64,000 bases of DNA from Corythucha ciliata (Eukaryota; Arthropoda; Insecta; Hemiptera; Tingidae), in NCBI GenBank assembly GCA_038030265.1, contig CM075939.1, forward strand, positions 25,029,253-25,093,252. The letters are read 5' to 3'. This document shows, piece after piece, positions 1 through 10,633 of this stretch. A model generated the notes under the pieces. That model saw only the letters and a list, made by a program, of their open reading frames with translations. It did no database searches and had not been told where the DNA came from. Position numbers and translations under genes: made by a program. Position 1 is the stretch's first letter; the number at the start of each line of letters is the position of its first letter.

Positions 1-1412
1 TGGCGGTCAATCTGGCACTCTATTACGTTCTTGACTGGAATCGGCTGTATAATTCGGTTGAGCACAGTCCAAGGGTCTCATAAACTGCGTCTGGGTGATT
101 GCCAGACAACTTTATTCTTCAATTTTAATTAAATTAAATTGCGAAACTGGTTTTCGAGGTCTCCCCCGTGTTTAATGAATAAATAAATAATTAAAAACTG
201 CATCACAGCCTTTTTCGGCATAGCACGCAAATTAATTGAATTAAAATTGGCGAATAAAGTGGACAGACAAAAAAATGCTTCATGCATATCGGCATCGACA
301 CGTCCCCTCCCCGCACACACTACCCTGCTGGTCCGTAGAATTCGACATGCCCGGTGGGAGCGTGGGAGGCAAATTTCTGGGTCGCAACCAAATTTTGATG
401 CCCTGTTCTGCCACCCGAGTAGAGTCTACATTGAAACGGTTGGAGCACTTTAACGCGAGTTATTGGATTGGGAATTCAAGCTATCACTTGGAGCGCTGCC
501 GTCTGATAATGAAAAGAGTACTCCTTGGTAGAATTCCTACTGATTTCAATGACAGTGCCGGGTGTTGTAATTAAATTCGTGGTTTTAAATGTTGATTGAG
601 AGCTCGAAATGAATGAATTTATGTTCTCTGGGTAGAATACTGTATTGCGAGTCTACACAAGTCAATTTTACGAGTGGCCGTATGATGAAAAAAATCTAAG
701 CTTCCAAAAAGAAATGCCTCGGTGGGAATTCCCTCTCCTGAAAAACACCGGCAACACCAACAAAACAGTAGGTACATCTGTTTTTTATTCAAATGTGTTG
801 AACTTCCTTAACCAGAGGACTTCAAAGGCGGCTTCGATAGCCACTGATGGAATGGGAAATATCCTTTATTCTGAAAAAGGGGTGTAAATAATGAACCTCA
901 GGGAAGCTTGGCTTGGTCACATTTCTGTTCTGTAGCATTCTCTACTCATTAATGGTCTGGTAATTTGTTCGTTTTGTGATTGTATTGTTACTCCGAAAAA
1001 ATGCGCTTAAGGCGGAACCGCAGTGATGATTCCTTGACCCCCCTCCCGTCATCCCTCGTCTACTACTCGGCATACACTTCCTCACCTTATTTCTGCACCA
1101 AAACCTGGCTCGTTTTAATCTTCAGGAAATTCCGCATATGCAGTAGTTTTCCTTTTTTCAAATAAGTCGAAGGAATATGAGCGCGAAATTGCGAGGTAAA
1201 AGTTCAAGGCAAATTTAAAGTAACTTCTGGGATGAAATTTGAAAAACGGTTCAAATGGTCTCAACGGTTCCTTGACTCAAAGAACGTTCATACGTTTTTT
1301 TTGTTTTTTTATCAAATTGGCCATTTTTAAAAAAATTAACAGGTGTTCCAAGCCCGAAATTGTCTGTTTGCAGACAGATTGAACATATTTTTTGAACAAA
1401 AAACTTACTCGT
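1..1412. other. Intergenic, no gene recognised
   Basis: AT-rich sequence with short open frames (for example 645-887 on +) that show no domain, no codon bias and no splice context I can support. I see nothing else in it. Confidence 0.5.
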
Positions 1413-1619
1413 TTAAAGGGGCCCGTACACGATCATCCTGGTTGTCAACTTAGTTTACAACATTGCGTGTTGACAATAAAGTTTACTGTCTGTGGGGAAG
1501 TTGGTGGTATGGTGGTTGACATTTTGAAACAACTTCCCCACGGACAGTCAACTTGGTTGTTAACACGTAATGTTCTAAACAATGTTGACAACCCAGGTTG
1601 ATCGTGTATGGGCCCTTAA
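1413..1619. mobile_element. TTAA-flanked MITE with long terminal inverted repeats
   Basis: The ends are inverted copies of each other: GGGCCCGTACACGATC on the left matches GGGCCCATACACGATC on the complement of the right end, and the match runs about 30 bp inward (ggttgtcaac / gttgacaacc). Both ends abut TTAA (1413-1416 and 1616-1619). TTAA duplication is the mark of piggyBac-type insertion, so a non-autonomous relative of that group is the likely source; the family assignment is inference. No coding capacity. Confidence 0.75.
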
Positions 1620-1627
1620 AAGGGGCC

Positions 1628-1813
1628 TTAAGCGGCCCATACACGTACAATAAATATTCCGCAAACTAGGGGTTGTACAATAAAATTGAACGTTTGTGGG
1701 TTGCACAATATAATGAACAACTCATTTCTTTTTTTTTATCCGTAAACATCTGGAAAGGAAATATTGTACAAATTTATTGCGCAATAATTATTGTACGTGT
1801 ATGGACCCCTTAA
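1628..1813. mobile_element. Second TTAA-flanked MITE, different family
   Basis: Ends CCATACACGTACAATAA and its inverted copy TTATTGTACGTGTATGG are flanked by TTAA at 1628-1631 and 1810-1813. It lies only 8 bp from the preceding TTAA element. A decayed half copy of the same family (attattgcgcaataatt core) recurs at about 36120-36166. Confidence 0.72.
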
Positions 1814-2414
1814 TAAAGGAACTACTGCATTAATAAGTTTTTATCGCATATTCTTCGGGGAAAAGTATGTATAGCTTCGCTCAATTTTAACGATGGACAC
1901 GACACGACTTTTGTGGCGTTGCCTCAGTTTGTTATTAGGGCCTAATGCCCTAATGATTAGGCCGGGGTCGACCACGTCACTTTAAAGTTCTGTTTAGCTT
2001 TAAGCTGAGCTTAAGAGCTTAAAATCCAATCAACATTGAGTATTGCACGCCTAGAGTGACACCTGAAGACAGAACAATTTGTTCGGGATGGACGATTCAC
2101 ACCTGCACTGACAGAAAAAAAAATATATTAGCATGATTACCTCAAGAAAATGTATGTAATTGTATATCAATACATACTTAGCCATGGAAAACGCCTAGTA
2201 GCTCCAACAAAAATAAAATTTGTTGAAGCAACAGTAAAACGATACAAAATCATCACTCAAACCGGCACTTTCGTGGGGCGATGTTGAGAAAAGAGTACTT
2301 TTTCTAGTAGTTCACCCGGAAATCCGCCAGACCTCGTATCCGATAGCTTGAATTCCCAATTGTCCGCAAAATCATTTGGTTTGTCCGCAATTTAAGCGGA
2401 TCCCTTACTTGTCA

Positions 2415-2545
2415 CCGTATTCAGAAAGGTACGTTAACCTTTACGCCTCCTTTAAGCGCTTCAAAACAGATGGCACATTTTTATAACCATGACGTTATTC
2501 AACTCGTTTAGTTAAGGCTTCGTAAAGGTGCGTTTCTGAATACGG
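2415..2545. mobile_element. Short inverted-repeat element (CCGTATTCAGAAA ends)
   Basis: CCGTATTCAGAAA at the left end is mirrored by TTTCTGAATACGG at the right, with further inner pairing (cctttacg / cgtaaagg). The CCGTATTCAG end recurs at 2773, 3140 and, inverted, at 37250, so it is a dispersed family. Confidence 0.6.
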
Positions 2546-2643
2546 CCCCTGTCATACTTAACATAAAGTCAGCGGAACGGGCGATTAAAAAGCAGCAATC
2601 CAATTATTCCAATTAAACACGTATATTTCCCCCTCCTACCCTA

Positions 2644-2766
2644 AGGGTCGTATTCATAGTCGTCACTCAAGCTGAGTATTTGCTTGAACTGCTTCAATTC
2701 GGTCGTCCTGTTTTAAGTCGATACAAGCAAATACTCAGCTTAAGTGACGACTATGAATTCGACCCT
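2644..2766. mobile_element. TA-flanked MITE, 42-bp inverted repeats
   Basis: An inverted repeat of about 42 bp (GGGTCGTATTCATAGTCGTC on the left) surrounds a 40-bp centre. TA precedes the left end and follows the right end, as for Tc1/mariner-type insertions. A diverged half copy is present at about 62990-63050. Confidence 0.7.
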
Positions 2767-2947
2767 TATAGCCGTATTCAGTTCAGAGATCTTCCTTGCA
2801 TGAAAACTACCTGGACGCTAGACGGTGACAAAATCGTACATAATACTGTCAGACAACGACTCTATTCTGATGTCAAAAGAGAACACTACTAAACAGCAGG
2901 AACTACGAGGAAAAAAAACGTTCATCACCACCGTCGCGTCGCAATGG

Positions 2948-3037
2948 AAGCGGTGCCGCTTTCTGTTTACCGCTCTCTAAGCAACTACGGCTTGATTTAA
3001 AAGGGGAATTTTCTGCCGTAATATTACGGCACCGCTT
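2948..3037. repeat. Nested inverted repeat with TAATATTAC hairpin loop
   Basis: An 18-bp palindrome at 3014-3031 places TAATATTAC (3019-3027) between short GC stems. AAGCGGTGCCG at 2948-2958 is the perfect inverse of CGGCACCGCTT at 3027-3037, so a larger hairpin can form. No replication gene is nearby, and the structure may simply be part of a MITE. Confidence 0.45.
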
Positions 3038-3063
3038 TTCTAGGAAACCAAAGCTTTAACGGA

Positions 3064-3380
3064 GCCTTAACTTCAGTTGTGCAAAGGTCATGTGGTTTAT
3101 TAAAATGCATCACCTGTTTTTTTGAATCACTTTAAGGACCGTATTCAGAGACCTTCCTTATCGGAGCCTTAACTAGAGAACCTATAATCAGACAGGTAAA
3201 ATCACAGACGCCATGTTCGCTCTCATCAATTATCAGTCTTGTAAAATCCACCTTTAGTTGATGTTTTGTGGATATCAACAAACCACCCCCAACCGGGTGG
3301 TCTTCACTGGTCGACTGTAATCTAGGTCGACTGTAATGTTGGTCGACTCTTTATCAGCTAGTTCAACTTTTTCAGATTTG
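3064..3380. repeat. Composite repeat, blocks A and B, related to 14446-14741
   Basis: Block A (3064-3160; cttaacttcagttgtgc, then the aatgcatcacctgttt core) recurs in the same orientation at 14645-14741. Block B (3302-3380; tandem GTCGACTGTAAT motifs ending near agctagttcaacttttt) recurs inverted at 14446-14522. Shared blocks in opposite relative order suggest a palindromic or rearranged element. Confidence 0.6.
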
Positions 3381-4439
3381 GAGTCTTGGGACAACAACTT
3401 CATGAGCCTGCTAACCTCGAGAACTCATTTCTCTTCCACAGTTGACCATTTGATTATTGAACTTTGTAACAGAACCACATCGGGATCTAAATTTTTTGAC
3501 TTTTCTTAAATCCTTATCAGTTTTGATGGGATATTACCTACTCCTGTTTAAACTATATTTTAAATATATTTGTGTGCAACTCGTAACTATTTATGTTTAA
3601 TTTTCAGTTAACATGTTCAAAGGTTTGTGGTTATTGGTGTTATTCTGGACAATATTTAAAAATAATTGGAGTTTGAGATGGAGTTGCAAGGAAGTTTGGC
3701 TTTGTTTTGTGCCCATAGATCCATTAATATTTTTCTCATCACGAAATGTGGTGATGAAGGCATCAATGTTTGAACAAACCGTAATATGACAGGTGACTTC
3801 TTAAGGCGGTTTCGCACTAAACTTGAGATTTCAGTTTGTATCCAATATCGGAACTCAAGTATAAAGGAGCGCGTTGGCAGTTGTGTATTTTCAGTATCCT
3901 CGATACGGGAATCGGATACGGGAAATGCATTGGAAGCAATTAAGTACATCCATGTTCATATCATGTGTTCATATTTTAGCGTCACTCTTAATAGACCATT
4001 TTCAACATGAAAAAACCGCTGTTATGGCTATGAAACTTTTTAGTAATAGTTCGTGAGCTGGCGACAGTCCCATTAAACCGGAAGAACGTAGTCACGAAAA
4101 TGATAGCATATCCCCCTATTTACGAGTCCGGGGGCCTAAGGAAATGTTTTGCTAATTAAATTCCTGAATTTGGGCCACGCATTTAACCGGAAGATAATAG
4201 TCCTGAAACTGGTCTCATTCGAAAGGTTTTATGGAGCTGATTACGAATATATGATCTTCTGCCTGGGGCATTTGCCCTCTGTGGCTCGTCAAGCTCACGA
4301 AATTTAGGGAATTTTAATTAACTGGAAGAACGAAGTCCGGAAAATGGTCTTATGCTACAGGTTTTATGTTGCTGAATACGAAAATGATCGAAGAACGTAG
4401 TCCTGAAACTGGTGTTATTCGATAGGTTTTTTGGGGATG
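3381..4439. other. Intergenic, nothing recognised
   Basis: No supported gene. A motif near 3898 (tcctcgatacgggaatcgga) recurs at 21099 and 23321, showing that part of it is repeat-derived. Confidence 0.4.
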
Positions 4440-5060
4440 ATTACAATAACGATCGTCTGCGAGGTGGTCGTGGGCGAGGGGTGTGGATGCCGGGACACCT
4501 CCAGAACTCGACGCGCATGGGTCCGCCAGCGCCGCCTCGTCCTGGGCAACCTGGACTTCTTGCGGTGCCGGTTCCAGGCGGTGGAGCCTGGGTAGGACGC
4601 CTCGGTCTTTTGCCCGAGGAGTGAGTGAGGGACTGCTTGGGGCCTCCGGCTTCTTGATGACCTTGTCGTTGAGGCTTATTGGCAGGCGCGTTGGGTTAGC
4701 AGTTCAATGGGTAGACGATTTGTTTGGGTTTGGGCCCAACGTTCAGATGAGGCGCAGGGACTGGGTTCAGGAACACCTTTCCTGCTCAGGCAACCCGGAC
4801 AGGGACTCCTTCCTGGTTTCGAGCTCATAAGGCCCACCTACACTGGTGTCTCTCGGCCACGGCTGGTTGTGGCGGCTAACGGGTCGAATTGAGAGATGGG
4901 ACCAACTATGCTGGGGAATTCGGGCCAAGTATGGGGCTCAGGCCAGGTAAGGGCCAGCAACGTCTGGCGGTACCTACGACGCGGAGTGCGTGGTAGGTAT
5001 TCCTTTTTCTCGACACCTCGGGTATCAGCCAACAATCAGAGAATGGAATCAGAGTGTTCA
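4440..5060. other. GC-rich island without recognisable gene
   Basis: About 600 bp is clearly richer in G+C than its AT-rich surroundings and keeps several overlapping open frames on both strands (4412-4624, 4483-4830, 4896-5108 on +; 4838-5035 on -). None resembles a family I know and no splice sites connect them. It may be a decayed insertion of foreign composition or a fossil retroelement segment. Confidence 0.35.
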
Positions 5061-6310
5061 GTCACCCGCATTGATACTAACAGAGAGCCGATGACTATGG
5101 ACCAGTGATCACGTCAAAAGTCTAATATTATCTAATATTAAAACTAAAAATTAATAAGTGAGAACCCAATCAACAGTTACGTTTCAAAAACGTCGCACTA
5201 TGGTGACAATGAATCCTTGCGAAGTTACATTGAACATTTTCAAAACGTTGCGAAAACTGATAAAAATGACATAAAAGTAACGTTACATTGCAACGTTTAT
5301 GAAACGGTATCGAGGGGTTGCATAGAACAAATTAAATAAAAATATTTTCTGGATTCGACCCAGACACTTCGGATTGGTAGATTTGTGCTACATATACCAT
5401 TTACACTTTGAGCTAATATGACCGATCTGGCAATTTACGTAATCTCAAAAACATCAGTTTCAGGATAGTATATTAAGGAACATTCACATTTTTCAAAATT
5501 TGGATTTTCTTGAAGAGGGTTCTTCTACAATACCATTTCTCGGATAAAACATTAAAATCAATCAAGGATCTATTTTTAGACGTCGATTCGATGGAAGTGT
5601 GTTTATGGGGGAACGGAGTAGCCCGGGACTGACAAACGAACAGAGCTAAAATTTCGGTCGATGCAATCCGTAATTAGATAATAGAACATCACTTTCGTCA
5701 CACTCTAGTGCAGTGTGCTACAACTGCAATATAAAAATGAATCGAACGAAATAATTTCGGTGGAATGAGTCACTTAGAAAGTTACTTCTCGATCATCCTC
5801 GCGTAATTATCCGTCATGCCAACGTTTCTGCGGTTATTCGTTGGATAATAGAGTCTTTGAGGTGCATTATTCATACGCATTAGTGTCAACAACATCGCAA
5901 AGCGACGTTGCTGACACATCAACATAGTTAGGATACTGAAACGTTACCAAATATGTTGTCGATGTACGACGTTTCAGCAACATTATTGACACTTCTTGTG
6001 CTGATTGGGAAATCCGACACCGATCATGCATGTCCGATCGGAACTGGTGGAAACCCAATTCCCACGTTTGGAAACACAAGCTGAGAGGACTGAGAAGCCT
6101 AATAGTCGTCAATTATTAGGTATTAATGCATATTACGGTCCCCATACCGATCTAAATAAAATGCATCATCGGTGTCGGATCGGAAGCATGCATGTTTGCC
6201 AGAGACGTCTGAAACTTGACCAACCTCACAGAGCCTTTATCATCATTTTTGTTTCATTAGAAAAGCAGGGGTAACACAAATAAGAGGAACGTGAACTTGA
6301 AACAATCAGA
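5061..6310. repeat. Intergenic with diverged inverted-repeat remnants
   Basis: Loose inverted repeats occur at 5175-5320 (cgtttcaaaaacgt / acgtttatgaaacg), at 5883-5995 (agtgtcaacaac / attattgacact) and at 6012-6181 (atccgacaccgat / atcggtgtcggat). They look like old MITEs. No gene seen. Confidence 0.4.
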
Positions 6311-6453
6311 AAGCCGGTTCCACACATGCGGTATTTGCCAAATAACGAGCAAAATATTTTTCAATTTTCAGTTGGTCGGTTTCTAGGCAATGCTAGAAAT
6401 TTATAAATAATTTGCTCGTTATTCGGCAAACACCGCATGTGTGGAGCCGGCTT
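6311..6453. mobile_element. MITE with 46-bp inverted repeats
   Basis: The left end AAGCCGGTTCCACACATGCG and the complement of the right end, AAGCCGGCTCCACACATGCG, stay matched for about 46 bp, leaving roughly 50 bp of centre. No clear target duplication is visible. Confidence 0.75.
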
Positions 6454-7009
6454 AACAAAATACAAAAAGTAAAGCCAGCTCAATCAATTACTTAAAAGTA
6501 AGTGCCGAAGGTTTCGGGTTCGGGGCAGTCCAGGTCTGCACCTTAATAAAGGAGATCTTATTCTTGAGCTTCAGTGGAGGTCGACCTAGAATTCGTAACT
6601 AAAAATGGGCTCTTGTTCAGGGAGTGGCAAGGTTTCCGCAAAAATCCGGAAAAAAAAGTGTCAAAAATCAAGATTTTCTAGGCCCCATGCCCCAACACTC
6701 CGATGTTTCACCCGTCATTTAAACCAGTAACCGGTTGCTCCAGCAGTGAATTCCACGCCTCGAAACTTTGTGGGAGACGATTCTTGAGGTTTTGTTTGCA
6801 TTTTTTCAAAAGTTAGGCTGTTCTTCAACCAAGAGCTAACTTGTGGTTATACGTGTATACGCTTTTTGCGAAAGTAAAAAAAACTGGGTGAAAGGGGGAA
6901 AAATTAGTCAGATTGAGATGAAAAAATTTGACCGGATGGATTTTCACGAGTCAGTTAGGGAGCTTGCCCCTTATGGCGGGTGATAGCTCATGGGCAGGGG
7001 GAGCTGACC

Positions 7010-7775
7010 TACGACCCCCCTTTTTTATTACGTGAAAAAATCCACAAAAACGTACGAGTTCAAAATGGTGCCAACACTTTACAATTCATCAGCATTGGTT
7101 CGGTCCGCCGTTCCTCTTCCGGATTTCAGTGATTCCTGGAGTTCAGCTGCACACCTAAAGTGACTGTCCAAATCGAGGTTTGCGCTTCAGTTCATCTCGG
7201 TCACATCCGGTCAAAATGGCTGTGGTTTGTGACCATTCGGTCGTTTGACCGATGACCGCATTGGTTAAGAAGTTCATGAGCTATGGCTACTAGTCACCAG
7301 ATTTTCCCGGTTTCGTTACACTTTTGCGAAAACAACGCACTAATCCTGGATCAAGAGCAGGCCAGAGCTACCGGAACGTTGGTCGACATTTCTGAAAGCA
7401 GTGAAATGGGGTGGGGAAGCGAAAAAATGAAGATTTTGGCTCGAAAAAATTACACAATGCGGATCTGTCTATGTATGTGCGTATCTGTCTATGTGTATTC
7501 GGACTCAGGGAATAGCCCTTTGCCAATATTTTATCACATGCCGAATATTTAGAAATGGCGGATCATAGACATGTGCGGGGGGTAAAACGCCCGATGACCT
7601 CCATTTTTTTAACGTCAAAAAATCCACAAAAATCGTACGAGTTCAAAATGGTGCCTCACTTTATAATTCATCAGCATTGGTTCGGTCCAGTCCGGTCAGG
7701 GCCGATCTTCTTCCTGACTTTAGTGATTCCTAGAGGTCAGCTGTACACCTCGTGTGACTATCCAATTTGAGGTTG
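7010..7775 (+). repeat. Diverged direct repeat pair (7010-7170 and 7600-7775)
   Basis: Both segments share tccacaaaaa, acgagttcaaaatggtgcc, the attcatcagcattggttcgg core, agtgattcct and a ccaa-ttgaggtt tail. They differ by many substitutions and small indels, so the duplication or double insertion is old. No coding frame is preserved. Confidence 0.6.
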
Positions 7776-8460
7776 GTAGCTTTCTCAACTGAGGAAGATC
7801 TCCGACGTTGGTGACTGGTGGTTCGAGACCAACTGGTGTGAACATTCGCTCCGCTGGAGGGTATCGGCTTGGTTTGGGTGTCGCGCATGCGTGGCCCGAA
7901 TCCGCGCCCCGAGGAACCCATCCCCACGACCAAGCGCCCTACCGCGGCATCCACCCGGGTGACGAGGGTCTGTCACTGATTCTCCATCCCCCCCCCCCTA
8001 CTTCCTCCGTTCAGATTTTACTATTTCTTGGAGAGGTGGGGTGGCTACCACACTACAAGTAGTTGCAGCCCGATTGGTGCGCCTGGTGATTTTTAAACAA
8101 ATTTCAAAGTTCTTCAGGAGCAAGGTCTATACAGGGTGTTAAAGTTAAGGTCGCACCATCGGCCAGGGTTCGATTCTGCTACTCATTTGCGGCAAAAGTT
8201 GTCCTCTGCAAAAAAAAATTTCACCCAGCTTTCTGTATTTTCAAATGTTTTCAAATCCAACTAAATCTGTCGGTTAATCATACACTGCAATCTTAAAAGT
8301 TGGCAGCTTTCTTTAGGTCTAGTAATTTTTTTAATTAAAAAATCAAATAGGTGAGAAAACCGCGTCTGATTGCAAAAAAAGTGTTTTTTTTATTTTACTC
8401 AAATATTTAATGACTGTCAAATCTTTGCAGTCCCCCATTGTCTCCAATTTCCCCATTATA

Positions 8461-9654
8461 CAGGGTGGTTGGAATAAGTGTGACAAACATTTTTGGGTAA
8501 AACTACGTCAAAAGTGGAGTAGAATGCGACCTTCGCGGATGTCCTATCTTCATTTTCCTAGGAGTTATGATTTGTTTAGTGTTTTTATTTCCTAATTGAA
8601 TTTGCTCTAGAAGAACGCAGATTGCTTGACTTCTGTTACGATTTCCTCAGAAAGTGACCATAGTTTCGGAAACTACGGAAGATTTCTTGTTCAATTACGG
8701 TCATTACATTCTTCAAAAGCAACACAAACCACCAAAGATCTGGCATTTTTACCATAAAATTCGGAAATCTCTGATTCTGTGCTCTGGAAAAACATATGCC
8801 ATTTCCAGATGGTTACCTAAAACGTCTGGCCAAGTATCACAAAAACTTGCACAGTGTCTGAGTTTTTCAATTGTGCCCTCACGGTCCAAATCATCAATCT
8901 CCTTCAACGCAAAAAATCCATTTTTAGATTAAAAACCGTGAGTTTTTGGTGCCAAAATGTCAACTGTTTTTAGTTTTCCAGCAGTCTTTTTCCTTCGTTT
9001 TCATCTTATTCTTCTTAAGATGTGTCAGAAACTGAGAATTTTATGATTTGTCAGCATGCAAGACCTACTCACTCGCGTTCTCTCCTCCCCCGCCGTGTTC
9101 ATAAAGTACAGGTGTAGTATTGGTGAGAAAAATTAAAAACAGTTGACATTTTGGCATCAAAAAACTCACGGTTTTTAATCTAAAAATTGATTTTTTGGGT
9201 CGAAGGAGATTGATGATTTGGACCGTGAGGGCACCATTGGAAAGCTCAGGCACCGACACCGGGCAAGTTTTTGTGATACTTGGCCAGACGTTTCAGGTAA
9301 CCTTCTGGAAATGGCATATGTTTTTCTAGAGCACAGAATTAGAGATTTTGGGAATTTAATGGTAAAAATGCCAGATCTCTGGTGGTTTGTGATGCTTTTG
9401 AAGAATGTAATGACCATCATTGCACAGGAAATATTCCGTAGTTTCCGAAACTGTTGTCACTTTATGAGGAAATCGTAACAGAAGTCGAGCAATCTGCGTT
9501 TTCCTAGAGCAAATTCAGTTAGGAAATAAAAACACTAAAAAAATCATAACTCCTAGGAAAATGGAGATAGGACATCCGCGAAGGTCGCATTCTTCTCTAC
9601 TTTTGACGTAGTTTTACCCAAAACTTTTTGTCACACTTATCCCGAACCACCCTG
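8461..9654. mobile_element. Large foldback element, arms about 525 bp
   Basis: The left arm (8461 to about 8985) and right arm (about 9110-9654) are inverted copies along their whole length, separated by about 125 bp. The ends read CAGGGTGGTT / AACCACCCTG with TA on both outer sides (8459-8460 and 9655-9656). The short frames 8654-8932 (+) and 9175-9420 (-) are the same arm sequence read twice and are not genes. Non-autonomous foldback or large MITE. Confidence 0.82.
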
Positions 9655-10126
9655 TATACATGTGAACTTCAAAATTATGAGTAATGATCTCGAATTGACC
9701 AATTTTTCTGAAAATAATGGAATGTGAACAGCCATTGTCATTCCCTTTCTTCGTATTTATCGTATTCCTCCTTTTTAAATGAACTCAAAGAAAACTGTAA
9801 ACCGGCTTGAGAAAAATCAAGAATCTTGGAGAAAGCCTGCAAAATAAGACAAAAGATGGATTTCGTAAGGTGAGTGATGTAGCGCTTAGATCATTCGAGT
9901 ACTTCCAGACTCGTTTTTTCCGCATGGATGAAATCATATATTTGAAGGACGATTCATTTTAGAGCCTCAGCGGTCTCTTAAAGCTGAAGGGGCAGAAGTG
10001 CTTGAATGTATTGAAAATGACACTTGGCCCCTCAACGTGGCGCCTCAGTGAAGACGAGCCAAGTGTTAAGGTTTATAGCAAAAGAGGGACTAAGTGTATG
10101 TATATTTCCCTATCTATATTTCTTTA

Positions 10127-10633
10127 TATACATATATGTCGCATCCATGTCGAGTAATTGTCCACTTCACGAAATGGATGTCCATTTCACGAAGTGGCTC
10201 CACTTGCTGTAACTTCAAAAAATTACGACATCTGGACAAAAAAATTGTCCATTTCTTGAAAAGGAAATCGTGTTTGTCCAGTTGCTGAAATGAAGCTTCC
10301 TCACTGCAATTGGATGCACAACATTATCCTTTTCTTGAAATGGATGAGTGAGGAATCTCTGATGCTGAAACAAGTTTTGTTTTACTATTTAAAAAGGTTA
10401 TTTTATTGAGCACTCAAAAACCCTCTAAAAAATGACGTGCATCCACTTGCAGTAAGGAAGATTAATTTCAGCAACTGGACAAACGTGATTTCCTTTTCAA
10501 GAAATTGACATTTTTTGTGTCCAGATGTCGTAATTTTTTAAAATTACGACAACCAACCGGAACCACTTCGTGAAATGGACATCTATTTCATGAAGTGGAC
10601 AATTTCGCCAAGTGGATGCGACATATACATATG
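10127..10633. mobile_element. Foldback element with ~195-bp arms
   Basis: The left arm starts tatgtcgcatccatg and the right arm ends catggatgcgacata-like, as inverse copies; shared inner blocks include cacttcacgaaatgga, ggacaaacacgatttcc and atccacttgcagt in opposite orientation. About 115 bp lies between the arms. No coding capacity. Confidence 0.75.
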
